The notes under the pieces were generated by a model that saw nothing but the letters and a program-made list of their open reading frames with translations, was not told where the DNA came from and searched no databases. A stretch of 64,000 nt of DNA from DATAES01 sp963721305 (GTDB lineage: Bacteria; Actinomycetota; Acidimicrobiia; Acidimicrobiales; JACDCH01), in NCBI GenBank assembly GCA_963721305.1, contig CAVRIR010000002.1:310001-374000 (forward strand). The letters are read 5' to 3'. Positions 1-8,226 of the stretch are shown here, in pieces. Every line of letters starts with the position of its first letter. Position 1 is the stretch's first letter. Made by a program: the position numbers and the translations under genes.

Positions 1-802
1 TCAGGCAGTTGCGGGGACGCTCGGACAGGTCGAGGTCCTCGATCGGCAACTCGAGGTCGGGCGAACCGGCCGTGACGGTCGAGACCTCGCCGAGCTCGAG
101 ACCCTGGGGCTCGTCGCTCATGTCGCGCACGAGCTCGACGAGCGACGTCAGCGTCGCGCCCGCCGACGCGAGCGACTCTCGGGGCGTGATCGATCCGTCG
201 GTCTCGATGTCGAGGATGAGCCGGTCGTAGTTCGTGTCCTGCTCGACGCGCGTCGGCTCGACCTCGAACGCAACCCGGCGAACCGGGGAGAAGATCGAAT
301 CGACCGGGATGACGCCAATGGTCGACGAGACCTTGTTGCGGTCCGCCGAGACGTAGCCGCGGCCCTTGCTGACCGTGATGTCGATGGCGAGCCGAGCACC
401 GGACGCCAGCGTCGCGATGTGCAGCCCAGGGTTGAGGATGTCGACGTCGGCGTGCGGCTGGATGTCAGCGGCGGTGACGTCGGTGTTGGCACCGCCGGCC
501 TTGGCGTCGAGCCGGAGCGTGACGGCTTCCTCGTTGTAGACCTGGAGGACGAGGTCCTTCAGGTTCAGAAGGATGTCGGTGACGTCCTCGGTCACACCCT
601 TGATCGTGGTGAACTCGTGCAGCGCGTCGTCGAACCGGACCTGCGTGACAGCAGCACCCGGGATCGACGAGAGCAGCGTGCGGCGCAGCGAGTTGCCGAG
701 TGTGTGGCCGAAGCCGGGCTCGAGCGGGCTGATCGAGAACCGCTGACGGTTCCCGACCTGCTCGTCGATCGCTTCGACGGTCGGTCGTTGGATGACCAGC
801 AT
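1..802 (-). CDS. rpoA: RNA polymerase alpha subunit, 3' end outside window
   Basis: Alpha subunit of RNA polymerase, which forms the assembly platform for beta and beta'. The visible 267 codons cover the N-terminal dimerisation domain (FGHTLGNSLRRTLLSSIPG near residue 35) and run into the C-terminal domain, stopping at residues RNCL of the motif that normally continues as LKR. The start is ATG at 802, giving MLVIQRPTVEAID. No stop codon occurs before the left edge, so the gene is partial. It lies 32 bp downstream of rpsD in the usual rpsM-rpsK-rpsD-rpoA order. Confidence 0.97.
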   Translation of the reverse strand, partial: MLVIQRPTVEAIDEQVGNRQRFSISPLEPGFGHTLGNSLRRTLLSSIPGAAVTQVRFDDALHEFTTIKGVTEDVTDILLNLKDLVLQVYNEEAVTLRLDAKAGGANTDVTAADIQPHADVDILNPGLHIATLASGARLAIDITVSKGRGYVSADRNKVSSTIGVIPVDSIFSPVRRVAFEVEPTRVEQDTNYDRLILDIETDGSITPRESLASAGATLTSLVELVRDMSDEPQGLELGEVSTVTAGSPDLELPIEDLDLSERPRNCL

Positions 803-834
803 GCGTGTGCTACCTCGCGGAAAGGGGGGGACTG

Positions 835-1461
835 CTACTTGGAATAAAGCTCGACGATGAGCTGCTCGCGCACCGGCACATCGATCTGCGAGCGGTTCGG
901 AAGCTCTTGAATCGCTACTTGGAGGCCACCGTCGCCGGTCTCGAGCCATCCGGGGGTCTGCCGGTCGAGCGTGTCGAGGTTGTGGCGCACCACGATCATC
1001 GAGCGCGCCTTGTCGCGCAGCGTGACGACGTCGCCCTTGCGGACCGTGAAGCTCGGAATCGTCACTCGCTTGCCGTTGACCGCGACGTGACCGTGGCGCA
1101 CGAACTGGCGCGACTGCGAACGGCTCGAACCCCAACCGGCCCGGAAGACGACGTTGTCGAGACGGAGCTCGAGGAGCTGGAGCAGGTTCTCACCAGTGAC
1201 GCCCTGGCGGCGGTTGGCCTCCTGGTACGTCCGGCTGAACTGCTTCTCCATCAAGCCGTAGATGCGGCGCGCCTTCTGCTTCTCGCGCAGCTGGAGCAAG
1301 TACTCGGAGCCCTGACGCTGCCGGTTGCGGCCGGCTTCGCCCGGCGGATAGGGGCGGCGCTCGATCGGGCACTTCATCGTGTCGCACTTCGCGCCCTTGA
1401 GGTACAGCTTCATGCGCTCGCGACGGCAGAGCCGGCAAACGGGACCGGTGTAGCGGGCCAT
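835..1461 (-). CDS. rpsD: 30S ribosomal protein S4
   Basis: Primary 16S rRNA-binding protein of the small subunit, 208 aa. The N-terminus MARYTGPVCRLC and Cys residues at about 9, 12, 26 and 31 make this the zinc-binding (C+) form of S4. The S4 RNA-binding domain follows around LELRLDNVVFRAGWG. Its ATG shares one base with the rpsK stop (TAATG), so translation is probably coupled. Confidence 0.98.
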   Translation of the reverse strand: MARYTGPVCRLCRRERMKLYLKGAKCDTMKCPIERRPYPPGEAGRNRQRQGSEYLLQLREKQKARRIYGLMEKQFSRTYQEANRRQGVTGENLLQLLELRLDNVVFRAGWGSSRSQSRQFVRHGHVAVNGKRVTIPSFTVRKGDVVTLRDKARSMIVVRHNLDTLDRQTPGWLETGDGGLQVAIQELPNRSQIDVPVREQLIVELYSK

Positions 1462-1859
1462 TACACGCGCCTCCGCTTCGGAGGACGGCAGCCGTTGTGC
1501 GGCACGGGGGTCACATCCTTGATGCCGGTCACCTCGATGCCGGCGTTCTGCAGCGAACGGATCGCCGTCTCACGACCGGAGCCCGGTCCCTTGACGACGA
1601 CATCGACCTTGCGCACACCGTGCTCCATGGCGCGGCGGGCGCACTGCTCGGCTGCCATCTGCGCCGCGAACGGCGTCGACTTGCGCGAGCCCTTGAAACC
1701 GACGTTGCCGGCTGACGCCCATGCGAGGACGTTGCCGTCCTGGTCGGTGATCGAGACGATCGTGTTGTTGAACGAGCTCTTGATGTGGGCCACCCCGTAG
1801 GCGACGTTCTTGCGTTCGCGCTTGCGGGGCCGGCGTCCGCCCGGCTTCGGCTTGGCCAT
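1461..1859 (-). CDS. rpsK: 30S ribosomal protein S11
   Basis: S11 of the 30S platform, 132 aa, a full-length match to the family. It has a basic N-terminus, then HIKSSFNNTIVSITDQDGN, and ends with the conserved PHNGCRPPKRRRV. Its start shares one base with the rpsM stop and its stop shares one base with the rpsD start, as expected for a tightly coupled alpha operon. Confidence 0.98.
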   Translation of the reverse strand: MAKPKPGGRRPRKRERKNVAYGVAHIKSSFNNTIVSITDQDGNVLAWASAGNVGFKGSRKSTPFAAQMAAEQCARRAMEHGVRKVDVVVKGPGSGRETAIRSLQNAGIEVTGIKDVTPVPHNGCRPPKRRRV

Positions 1860-2238
1860 TACTTGCGCGCCTTCTTCTTACCGGCCACGGTCTTCTTCGG
1901 GTCCCTTCCGAGTGCGAGCGTTGGTCTGGGTGCGCTGCCCGTGGACCGGAAGGCCGCGGCGGTGACGGAGACCCTGGTAGCAGCCGATCTCCATCTTGCG
2001 CTTGATGTCCTGCTGGATGTCGCGCCGCAGGTCGCCCTCGACCTTCAGGTTCGAGTCGACGTAGGTGCGGATGCGGTTGACCTCTTCGTCGGTGAGATCG
2101 CGGACGCGGGTGTCGGGGTTGAGACCGAGCTCGTGGATGATCTGGATGCGAGGTGGTGTGACCCACGCCGAAGATGTAGGTGAGGCTGATCTCGAGCCGC
2201 TTCTCACGCGGGATGTCGACGCCGGCGATACGTGCCAT
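1859..2238 (-). CDS. rpsM: 30S ribosomal protein S13, frameshifted twice in this sequence
   Basis: S13 of the 30S head. The first frame gives MARIAGVDIPREKRLEIS through FGVGHTT. The protein then continues one frame over as RIQIIHELGLNPDTRVRDL, because there is one extra base near 2150-2155. A second extra base in the CCC run near 1900 shifts the end, so the frame reads KGPEEDRGR and stops instead of KGPKKTVAGKKKARK. Removing one base at each site restores a normal S13 whose TAA overlaps the rpsK ATG. S13 is normally present in all bacteria, so I read these as sequence errors. As given, no full product is encoded. Confidence 0.9.
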
Positions 2239-2250
2239 CGGTTCGCTCCC

Positions 2251-2364
2251 CTATCCCTGCCGCTGCTTGTGGCGCGGGTTCTGGCAGATGACCATCACGC
2301 GCCCGTGGCGGCGGATCACCTTGCACTTGTCGCACATCTTCTTGACGCTCGGCTTGACCTTCAT
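2251..2364 (-). CDS. rpmJ: 50S ribosomal protein L36
   Basis: L36 of the large subunit, 37 aa, MKVKPSVKKMCDKCKVIRRH and onward to RHKQRQG. The zinc ligands are CDKC, the later Cys and the His of the RH motif (CxxC...C...H pattern), so this is the zinc-binding form. It lies between infA (2 bp away) and rpsM (12 bp away), the standard position. Confidence 0.95.
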   Translation of the reverse strand: MKVKPSVKKMCDKCKVIRRHGRVMVICQNPRHKQRQG

Positions 2365-2366
2365 TG

Positions 2367-2590
2367 TCACTTGTACCTGTAGGTGATCCGACCTCGGCTG
2401 AGGTCGTACGGCGTGAGCTCCACCTGGACGCGATCCCCGGCAGGATGCGGATGTAGTGCATGCGCATCTTTCCGGAGATGTGGGCCAGCACCTTGTGGCC
2501 GTTCTCGAGCTCGACCCGGAACATGGCGTTCGGGAGCGGCTCGATCACCGTCCCTTCGAGGACGATCGCGTCTTCCTTGGGCTTGGGCAG
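2367..2590 (-). CDS. infA: Translation initiation factor IF-1, frameshifted in this sequence
   Basis: IF-1, an OB-fold protein that binds the 30S A site during initiation. The first frame reads PKPKEDAIVLEGTVIEPLPN to MRMHYIRILPG. The rest, DRVQVELTPYDLSRGRITYR YK, is in the next frame because a run of G (plus-strand CCCC at 2435-2438) has four bases where five are needed. No ATG or GTG lies in frame upstream. The only plausible start is CTG at 2590, five bases after GGAGGT. Both the indel and the CTG could be sequence errors, but the strong ribosome-binding site supports initiation there. Confidence 0.9.
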
Positions 2591-2607
2591 GGCGGACCTC
2601 CGACGTA

Positions 2608-3528
2608 CTACTGCGAGATTGCTGGACGGGGCGCGCGCAAGCGCGCCAAGGCTGAAAGCCGGAGGACGATGCTATCGGACGCCGTTCTTTCCGCCAACTC
2701 GGTGCCCCCAAACCGAATGTTGGATGGAAACGGGCGCCATGGCGCCCGTTTCTCCCCGGAGTTCGGACGAGTCAGGGGACGAGTGAGGATCTCCGGGCCG
2801 TTCTCGGTGACGGCGATGGTGTGCTCGAAGTGGGCCGAGAGTGATCCGTCCTTCGTGACCACGCCCCAGCCGTCGTCGAGGACCCGGGTGCCGGCGCCGC
2901 CCACGTTCACCATGGGCTCGATGGCGAAGACCATGCCGGGCTTGAGCTTCGGTCCCTTCCCCGGCTCGCCGAAGTTGGGCACCCCGGGCTTTTCGTGCAT
3001 GGCCGTGCCGATCGCGTGGCCTTCGTAGCCCCGAACGACCGAGAAACCGGCCTTCTCCGCCACCACCTGGACGGCGTGGCCGATGTCGGAGAGGCGGTTG
3101 CCCTCGACCATCTGCTCGATGCCGGCGAACAGGCTGGCCTCGGTCACGTCCATGAGTCGCTGCGCCTCGGGCGTCACCGTCCCGACTGCCGCAGTGAACG
3201 CGGCGTCGCCGTGCCAGCCGTCGACGATCGCGCCGCAGTCGATCGAGATGATGTCGCCTTCCTTCAGGCGGTACGACCCGGGGATGCCGTGGACGATCAT
3301 GTCGTTCGGCGAGGTGCAGATGACCGCCGGGAACCCGTGGTAGTTGAGGAAGTTCGACCGGGCGCCCCTCCGCTCGATGACCTTCCGGCCGACGGCGTCG
3401 AGCTCGAGCGTGGTGATCCCCGGCCTGATCGCCTCTCGGATCTTGTCGTGCATCTCCGCCACGACCCGGCCGGCGGCTCGCATCTTGGCGACCTGGTCCT
3501 CCGACTTGCGGATGGTGGCGACGCTCAT
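2608..3528 (-). CDS. map: Type I methionine aminopeptidase (apparent 3' extension)
   Basis: Removes the N-terminal Met from nascent proteins using a dinuclear metal site. Ligand motifs are visible: DCGAIVDGWHGDAAFT (two Asp), YEGHAIG (His), FAIEPM (Glu) and HFEHTIAV (Glu). The frame encodes 306 aa, but the conserved family end TENGPEILTRP falls at residue 251. The next 55 residues read through the palindrome and infA promoter region. If one C of the CCCC run at 2775-2778 is removed, TGA follows LTRP directly with its last base at 2772. I think the native protein is 251 aa and the tail an indel artefact. Confidence 0.93.
   Translation of the reverse strand: MSVATIRKSEDQVAKMRAAGRVVAEMHDKIREAIRPGITTLELDAVGRKVIERRGARSNFLNYHGFPAVICTSPNDMIVHGIPGSYRLKEGDIISIDCGAIVDGWHGDAAFTAAVGTVTPEAQRLMDVTEASLFAGIEQMVEGNRLSDIGHAVQVVAEKAGFSVVRGYEGHAIGTAMHEKPGVPNFGEPGKGPKLKPGMVFAIEPMVNVGGAGTRVLDDGWGVVTKDGSLSAHFEHTIAVTENGPEILTRPLTRPNSGEKRAPWRPFPSNIRFGGTELAERTASDSIVLRLSALARLRAPRPAISQ
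2669..2697 (-). promoter_or_regulatory. Putative sigma-70-type promoter for infA
   Basis: On the minus strand TTGGCG (2697-2692) is followed after 17 bp by TAGCAT (2674-2669), a reasonable -35/-10 pair. It lies about 80 bp before infA and just downstream of a strong palindrome that could end map transcription. It would let infA-rpmJ-rpsM be transcribed separately. This is inferred from sequence only. Confidence 0.45.
2727..2752 (-). terminator. 26-bp perfect palindrome, likely terminator after map
   Basis: A perfect 26-bp inverted repeat (13-bp arms centred on CCATGG, arms GAAACGGGCGCCA) lies just after the expected end of map and before the putative infA promoter. The RNA could form a long GC-rich hairpin ending in GUUUC. 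It has no true U tract. It falls inside the extended map reading frame, which is one reason to doubt that extension. Confidence 0.5.
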
Positions 3529-3553
3529 GACTCGATGCTCATGACTCGACCGG

Positions 3554-4228
3554 TCATGCTCCGACGACGCCGCTGCGGCGGCGGTCGATGGCCCGGACCA
3601 GGCGCAGCGTGACGGCGTCGGCGGGACCGAGCCCGTCGACGTTCACGAGCAGGTCCTTCGACAGGAACCACGCGATGAGCGGCTCGGTCTCTTGGGTGTA
3701 GAGGTTGAGCCGCTTGCGGACGGCCTCGGGGGTGTCGTCCTCGCGTTGAACGACCTCGCCACCGCAGACATCACAGGTCCAGTTGTATCGGGGCGGCGTC
3801 TGGACCGAGTAGTTCGTCCCACAATCCACGCACACCCGACGGTTGGAGATGCGCTCGAGCACGACTTCTTCGGGTACCTCCAGGTCGATCGCGAGATCGA
3901 GCGGCTCGTCGACGGTGAGCTCGGCAAGCGCCTCGGCCTGACCGACCGTCCGGGGGAAGCCGTCGAGGATGTAGCCGCGCGTACGGGTGTCGTCCTTGGC
4001 GACGCGCTCGCCGACGACCCCGATGATGATGTCGTCGGGCAGCAGGTCGCCCCGGCTCATGTACTCCTGCGCCTTGCGCCCGAAGTCGGTGCCCTCCTTC
4101 ACGGCGGCGCGGAGCATGTCACCCGTCGAGATGTGCGGCACGACGTAGTGGCGGGCCAGCCGCACGCATTGCGTGCCCTTGCCCGCACCCTGCCGGCCCA
4201 GGATGACGAGCCGCACGCCGGGGATCAC
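3554..4228 (-). CDS. adk: Adenylate kinase
   Basis: Interconverts ATP + AMP and 2 ADP. The P-loop is GRQGAGKGT near residue 12, the AMP-binding part is HISTGDMLRAAV, and the DGFPRT motif is present. The protein has a long LID with four Cys in two CxxC pairs (CVDC and CDVC), so it is the zinc-binding long form. 224 aa. The start at 4228 is 13 bp after the secY stop. The secY-adk-map-infA order is the usual one. Confidence 0.97.
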   Translation of the reverse strand: MIPGVRLVILGRQGAGKGTQCVRLARHYVVPHISTGDMLRAAVKEGTDFGRKAQEYMSRGDLLPDDIIIGVVGERVAKDDTRTRGYILDGFPRTVGQAEALAELTVDEPLDLAIDLEVPEEVVLERISNRRVCVDCGTNYSVQTPPRYNWTCDVCGGEVVQREDDTPEAVRKRLNLYTQETEPLIAWFLSKDLLVNVDGLGPADAVTLRLVRAIDRRRSGVVGA

Positions 4229-4241
4229 GCCAGAGCACCCG

Positions 4242-5579
4242 TCATTTCAAGAAGCCCTCGTAGTTGCGCATCATCAGCTGGCTGTCGATCTGCTTCATCG
4301 TCTCGAGTGCGACACCGACGGCGATGAGGATCGTCGTACCGGCGAACGGGAAGTTCTGGATGTTCGCCACCGACAGCATGATCGCCGGGAACAGTGCGAT
4401 GGCGGTGATGAACAGTGCGCCAGGAAGCGTGATGCGAGAGACGATCTTGCCGAGATAGCGCTCGGTCTGTGGACCCGGACGAATGCCGGGGATGAAGCCG
4501 CCCTGCTTGCGGATGGTGTCCGCCTGCTGGTGCGGGTCGAAGGTGATCAATGTGTAGAAGTACGTGAACCCGATGATCAGCAAGCCGTAGATGATCATGT
4601 ACCAGAGGCCGCGGCCGTTGACGAGGTTGTTGTTCACCCATCGCTGGACGTTGTTGCCCCACGCGTGGTCGTGGTTCGCGTCCACCGGCAGGATGTTCGT
4701 GAGGATGACCGGCAGGTAGAGAACCGAGCTGGCGAAGATGATCGGGATCACGCCGGCCTGGTTGACCTTCAACGGGATGTACGTGGACTGCCCGCCGTAC
4801 ATGCGCCGGCCCACCACGCGCTTCGCGAATTGGACGGGTATTCGTCGCTGACCCTGCTCGACGAACACGATCCCGACGAGGATCACGATGCCCACGCCGA
4901 TCAGGGCGATGAGCCACCCGAGTCCCTTCTCGGCCTTGATCTGTCCGCCGGAGGCGGGGATCGTGGACACGACCGAGGCGAAGATCAGCAGCGACATGCC
5001 GTTGCCGATGCCCCGCTGGGTGATGAGCTCACCCATCCACATCAGCAGTGCGGTGCCGGCGACGAGCGTGAGCACCACGAGGCTGATGCGCGGGAGGTTG
5101 AAGTTCTGGGCACCGCCGAACAGGTCGAGACCGGTGGTGTTCTGGACACGTCCGAATCCGCCGCCGCCGTTGTGGAACAGGTACGACAGACCGAACGACT
5201 GCACGAGCGCGATCGAGATCGTCAGGTACCGGGTCCACTGCGTGATCTTGCGCTGGCCGACCGCGCCCTGCTGCTGCCACTGCTCGAGCTTCGGGATCAC
5301 CACGGTGAGGATCTGCATGATGATCGAGCTCGTGATGTACGGCATGATCCCGAGCGCGAACACGGCGAACTGCGTGAGCGCGCCGCCGGAGAAGAGCTGC
5401 AAGAAGCTGAGCACGCCACCCTGCTTCGCTTGCTCTTGGAGCTGCTTGACCTGACCGAGGTCGATGCCGGGGACCGGGACGTGGGAACCGAACCGGTACA
5501 GGGCGATCATCACCAGGGTGAACAGGATCTTGTTCCGGAGGTCCGGAACTTTGAACATGTTCTTGAGGCTCGAAAGCAC
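4242..5579 (-). CDS. secY: Protein translocase subunit SecY
   Basis: Central channel of the Sec translocon in the cytoplasmic membrane, 445 aa with the expected ten hydrophobic segments. It starts MLSSLKNMFKVPDLRNKILF and ends in a conserved YEGFLK. The loop motif GIRPGPQTERYL before the last helices is the SecA/ribosome contact region. It follows rplO by 56 bp, as in most spc operons. The partner secE is in this window at 56.4 kb. Confidence 0.98.
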   Translation of the reverse strand: MLSSLKNMFKVPDLRNKILFTLVMIALYRFGSHVPVPGIDLGQVKQLQEQAKQGGVLSFLQLFSGGALTQFAVFALGIMPYITSSIIMQILTVVIPKLEQWQQQGAVGQRKITQWTRYLTISIALVQSFGLSYLFHNGGGGFGRVQNTTGLDLFGGAQNFNLPRISLVVLTLVAGTALLMWMGELITQRGIGNGMSLLIFASVVSTIPASGGQIKAEKGLGWLIALIGVGIVILVGIVFVEQGQRRIPVQFAKRVVGRRMYGGQSTYIPLKVNQAGVIPIIFASSVLYLPVILTNILPVDANHDHAWGNNVQRWVNNNLVNGRGLWYMIIYGLLIIGFTYFYTLITFDPHQQADTIRKQGGFIPGIRPGPQTERYLGKIVSRITLPGALFITAIALFPAIMLSVANIQNFPFAGTTILIAVGVALETMKQIDSQLMMRNYEGFLK

Positions 5580-5635
5580 GGCGGAGTCTCCGTTCGGGCG
5601 GGGCGGCGGTCAGCCGGATATCCCCGTAAGGACCG

Positions 5636-6124
5636 TTAGCGGTTCGTGTGGGCGTTGCCCTTTGCCGGGGGACGGCCGTGGCCGAACGGCGGAGGCAAGA
5701 GCTCAAAGCTACCGCCGGCCGCCGTGATGGCGCTTTCAGCGGACTTGGAGAAGGCGTGCGCCCGCACCGTCACCTTGCGGCTCAGTTCGCCCCGACCGAG
5801 GACCTTCACCAGCGCGCCCTTGTGGGTCAGACCCTTGGCGTGCAGGTGCTCGGGCGTGATCTCGTCGAGCCCGGACCCCTCGATGACGTCGAGGTTGATG
5901 GCCTGGTACTCGACCCGGAACGGGTTCTTGAAGCCCTTGAGCTTCGGGACCCGCATGTGCAGCGGCATCTGGCCGCCTTCGAAATGTATCGGGACGGTGC
6001 CGCGGGCGCCCTGGCCCTTCGTGCCGCGACCCGCGGTCTTGCCTCGGCGGCCGCCCGTGCCCCGTCCGACCCGCACGCTGCGGCGATTGGAGCCGTCCGC
6101 GGGCTTCAAGTCATGGATCTTCAT
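5636..6124 (-). CDS. rplO: 50S ribosomal protein L15
   Basis: Late-assembly 50S protein, 162 aa. It starts MKIHDLKPADGSNRRSVRVG with the glycine/arginine-rich arm GRGTGGRRGKTAGRGTKGQG, then the globular domain. Three bases separate it from rpmD. The C-terminus is slightly longer than in E. coli, with a GHGRPPAKGNAHTNR tail. Confidence 0.98.
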   Translation of the reverse strand: MKIHDLKPADGSNRRSVRVGRGTGGRRGKTAGRGTKGQGARGTVPIHFEGGQMPLHMRVPKLKGFKNPFRVEYQAINLDVIEGSGLDEITPEHLHAKGLTHKGALVKVLGRGELSRKVTVRAHAFSKSAESAITAAGGSFELLPPPFGHGRPPAKGNAHTNR

Positions 6125-6127
6125 GGA

Positions 6128-6307
6128 TCAGACCTCTTCGACCTTCACGAGGTGGGGAACCTTGGCGATCTGACCGCGGATCTCGGGACGGTCGGGCAAC
6201 GTGTTGGTCTTGCCGATGCGACCGAGGCCGAGCGCGCGCAACGTGCCGCGCTGCTTCGGCTTCGACCCGATGGCCGACTTCGTCTGCGTCACCTTGAGAT
6301 CCGCCAT
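6128..6307 (-). CDS. rpmD: 50S ribosomal protein L30
   Basis: L30, 59 aa, MADLKVTQTKSAIGSKPKQR with the family pattern LGLGRIGKTNTLPDRPEIRG. The ATG at 6307 overlaps the rpsE stop by one base (TGATG). A longer frame continues upstream, but this start matches the family and the spc-operon overlap. Confidence 0.97.
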   Translation of the reverse strand: MADLKVTQTKSAIGSKPKQRGTLRALGLGRIGKTNTLPDRPEIRGQIAKVPHLVKVEEV

Positions 6308-6909
6308 CACTTGACTTCCGTGTACTCGACCGGGCCGCGCTGCGTTTCCTTGTACGCCGCGAGCAGGCCCTTCGGGACGAACTCCTCGGCGGACAGGCCG
6401 CGCAACCGCGCCACGTGATCCGGCCGCTTGAGCGCCTTCAGTCCTGCGATCGTCGCGCGAGCGACGTTGATGTGGTTCGCCGAGCCGAGCGACTTGCACA
6501 GCACGTCGTGGATGCCGGCCTCTTCGAGAATCGCCCGCGCCGCACCACCGGCGATGACACCGGTACCGGGAGCAGCAGGCTTGAGCAGCACTCGCCCGGC
6601 GCCTTCCTGGCCGATGATCGGGTGCGTGATCGTCGAGCCCGCGAGCGCCACGGCGAACAGGTTCTTGCGAGCCTCTTCGGTGCCCTTCTGGATCGCGAGC
6701 GGCACTTCCTTCGCCTTGCCGTAGCCGAGACCGACGCGTCCGTTGCCGTCACCGATCACGACCAGCGCCGTGAAACTGAAGCGGCGACCGCCCTTCACGA
6801 CCTTGGCGACGCGGTTGATGTTGATGACCCACGACTCGCGCAGGTTGGCGTCGCCCGAGTTGCGGGGGTTGCTCTGCTCGCGATCACGGTCGCGTTCGCG
6901 CATCGACAT
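6307..6909 (-). CDS. rpsE: 30S ribosomal protein S5
   Basis: S5, involved in decoding fidelity and mRNA helicase activity of the 30S subunit, 200 aa. The N-terminal extension is charged (RERDRDREQSN). The double-stranded-RNA-binding-like domain contains VVKGGRRFSFTALVVIGDGN, and the C-terminal domain has GVIAGGAARAILEEAGIHD. It is immediately adjacent to rplR. Confidence 0.98.
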   Translation of the reverse strand: MSMRERDRDREQSNPRNSGDANLRESWVININRVAKVVKGGRRFSFTALVVIGDGNGRVGLGYGKAKEVPLAIQKGTEEARKNLFAVALAGSTITHPIIGQEGAGRVLLKPAAPGTGVIAGGAARAILEEAGIHDVLCKSLGSANHINVARATIAGLKALKRPDHVARLRGLSAEEFVPKGLLAAYKETQRGPVEYTEVK

Positions 6910-7273
6910 CTAGAACTCCAATCCATTCTCACGAGCGGCGTCCGCGACAGCGGCGACACGCCCGTGGTAGAGGAAACCACCGCGGTCGAACACGACCTTC
7001 GAGACGCCGGCAGCCTTGGCCCGTTCGGCGACACGAGCGCCGACCTCGGCGGCCGCACCCTTGTTGCCGGTGGCGGCGCCGCGGAGATCGGCTTCGGTCG
7101 TCGATGCCGCGGCCAGCGTCTTGCCGCGTGCCGTCGTCGATGACCTGTGCGGTGATGTGCTTGTTCGAACGGAACACCGCGAGGCGAGGACGTGTCGCGG
7201 TGCCGCGCACGTTCTTGCGAACACGATGATGGCGCCGGATCCGCGCCTTGCGAAGCTTCTGTGCCGAGCTCAT
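6910..7273 (-). CDS. rplR: 50S ribosomal protein L18, frameshifted in this sequence
   Basis: L18, which binds 5S rRNA. The first frame gives MSSAQKLRKARIRRHHRVRK to HITAQVIDDG. The rest (RGKTLAAASTTEADLRG to the end AARENGLEF) is in another frame. One extra base near 7122-7133, for example in the CC at 7131-7132, explains it; with it removed the text reads IDDARGKTLAAAST. The ATG at 7273 shares a base with the rplF stop. A GTG one codon upstream is also possible. As given, the product is broken; a sequence error is the likely cause. Confidence 0.9.
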
Positions 7274-7812
7274 CACTTGCCTGTCTTGCCGGCCTTGCGC
7301 TGCACGCGCTCGCCGAGGTAGCGCACGCCCTTGCCCTTGTAGGGCTCGGGCTTGCGGATCTTGCGGATGTTGGCGGCCACCTGTCCGACCGCTTCCTTGT
7401 CGATGCCACGCACCGCGATGCGAGTTGGCTGCGGCACCTCGAACTCGATGCCCTCGGGCGCCTGCACACGAACCGGGTGGCTGAACCCGAGCGCGAGCTC
7501 GAGGGCGCTGCTGCCCTGCGCAGTGGCGCGGTAGCCGACGCCGACGATCTCGAGCTCCTTGGTGAAGCCCTGCGTCACACCGACGACCATGTTGTTGACG
7601 AGCGAGCGCGTCAGGCCGTGTTGCGCCCGGTTCTCCCGCTCGTCGTCCGGGCGTTCGACCAGCAGCTGGCCGTCGTCCTGGCGGACGGTGATGACACCCG
7701 GTATGGCGCGCTCGAGCGTGCCCTTCGGTCCCTTGACCGTGATGCGCCGATCGTCGACGCTGACGGTCACGCCGTCAGGCACGGGGATCGGCGCTCGACC
7801 GATGCGGCTCAT
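7273..7812 (-). CDS. rplF: 50S ribosomal protein L6
   Basis: L6, near the sarcin-ricin loop, 179 aa, a full-length match. It starts MSRIGRAPIPVPDGVTVSVD and has the C-terminal signature RIRKPEPYKGKGVRY. Its TGA overlaps the rplR ATG. Twelve bases separate its start from the rpsH stop. Confidence 0.98.
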   Translation of the reverse strand: MSRIGRAPIPVPDGVTVSVDDRRITVKGPKGTLERAIPGVITVRQDDGQLLVERPDDERENRAQHGLTRSLVNNMVVGVTQGFTKELEIVGVGYRATAQGSSALELALGFSHPVRVQAPEGIEFEVPQPTRIAVRGIDKEAVGQVAANIRKIRKPEPYKGKGVRYLGERVQRKAGKTGK

Positions 7813-7824
7813 GCTTGAACTCCC

Positions 7825-8226
7825 CTACCAGACGAAACAGAGGATCTCGCCGCCGATGCCGGCCCGTCGCGCTTCGCGATCGGTCAGCAGCCCGCGGCTG
7901 GTGGACAGGACGGCGACCCCGAGGCCCCCCAACACGCGGGGAACCTTGTCGGCCTTGATGTAGACGCGCAGGCCGGGTTTGCTCACGCGGCGAAGCCCGG
8001 AGATGGTGCGCTCGCGCTCGGGCGAGTACTTCATGTCGACCGTGAGGACGCGTCCGGGACGGCCCACATCGTCGGCGACGGAGTAGCCCTCGATGTAGCC
8101 CTCCTTCTGGAGGACGGCCGCGAGCGCTTCCTTCTGCTTCGACGAGGGCATGCGGACCTGGTCGTGCATCGCGACGTTCGCGTTGCGCACTCGGGTGAGC
8201 ATGTCGGCAATCGGATCAGTCATCAT
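7825..8226 (-). CDS. rpsH: 30S ribosomal protein S8
   Basis: S8, a 16S rRNA-binding protein of the 30S platform, 133 aa. It starts MMTDPIADMLTRVRNAN and has the C-terminal signature STSRGLLTDREARRAGIGGE. Two tandem ATGs (8226 and 8223) follow a good GGAGGTGAG site. These ATGs also form the stop codons of a small upstream frame, so S8 initiation may be coupled to it. Confidence 0.98.
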   Translation of the reverse strand: MMTDPIADMLTRVRNANVAMHDQVRMPSSKQKEALAAVLQKEGYIEGYSVADDVGRPGRVLTVDMKYSPERERTISGLRRVSKPGLRVYIKADKVPRVLGGLGVAVLSTSRGLLTDREARRAGIGGEILCFVW

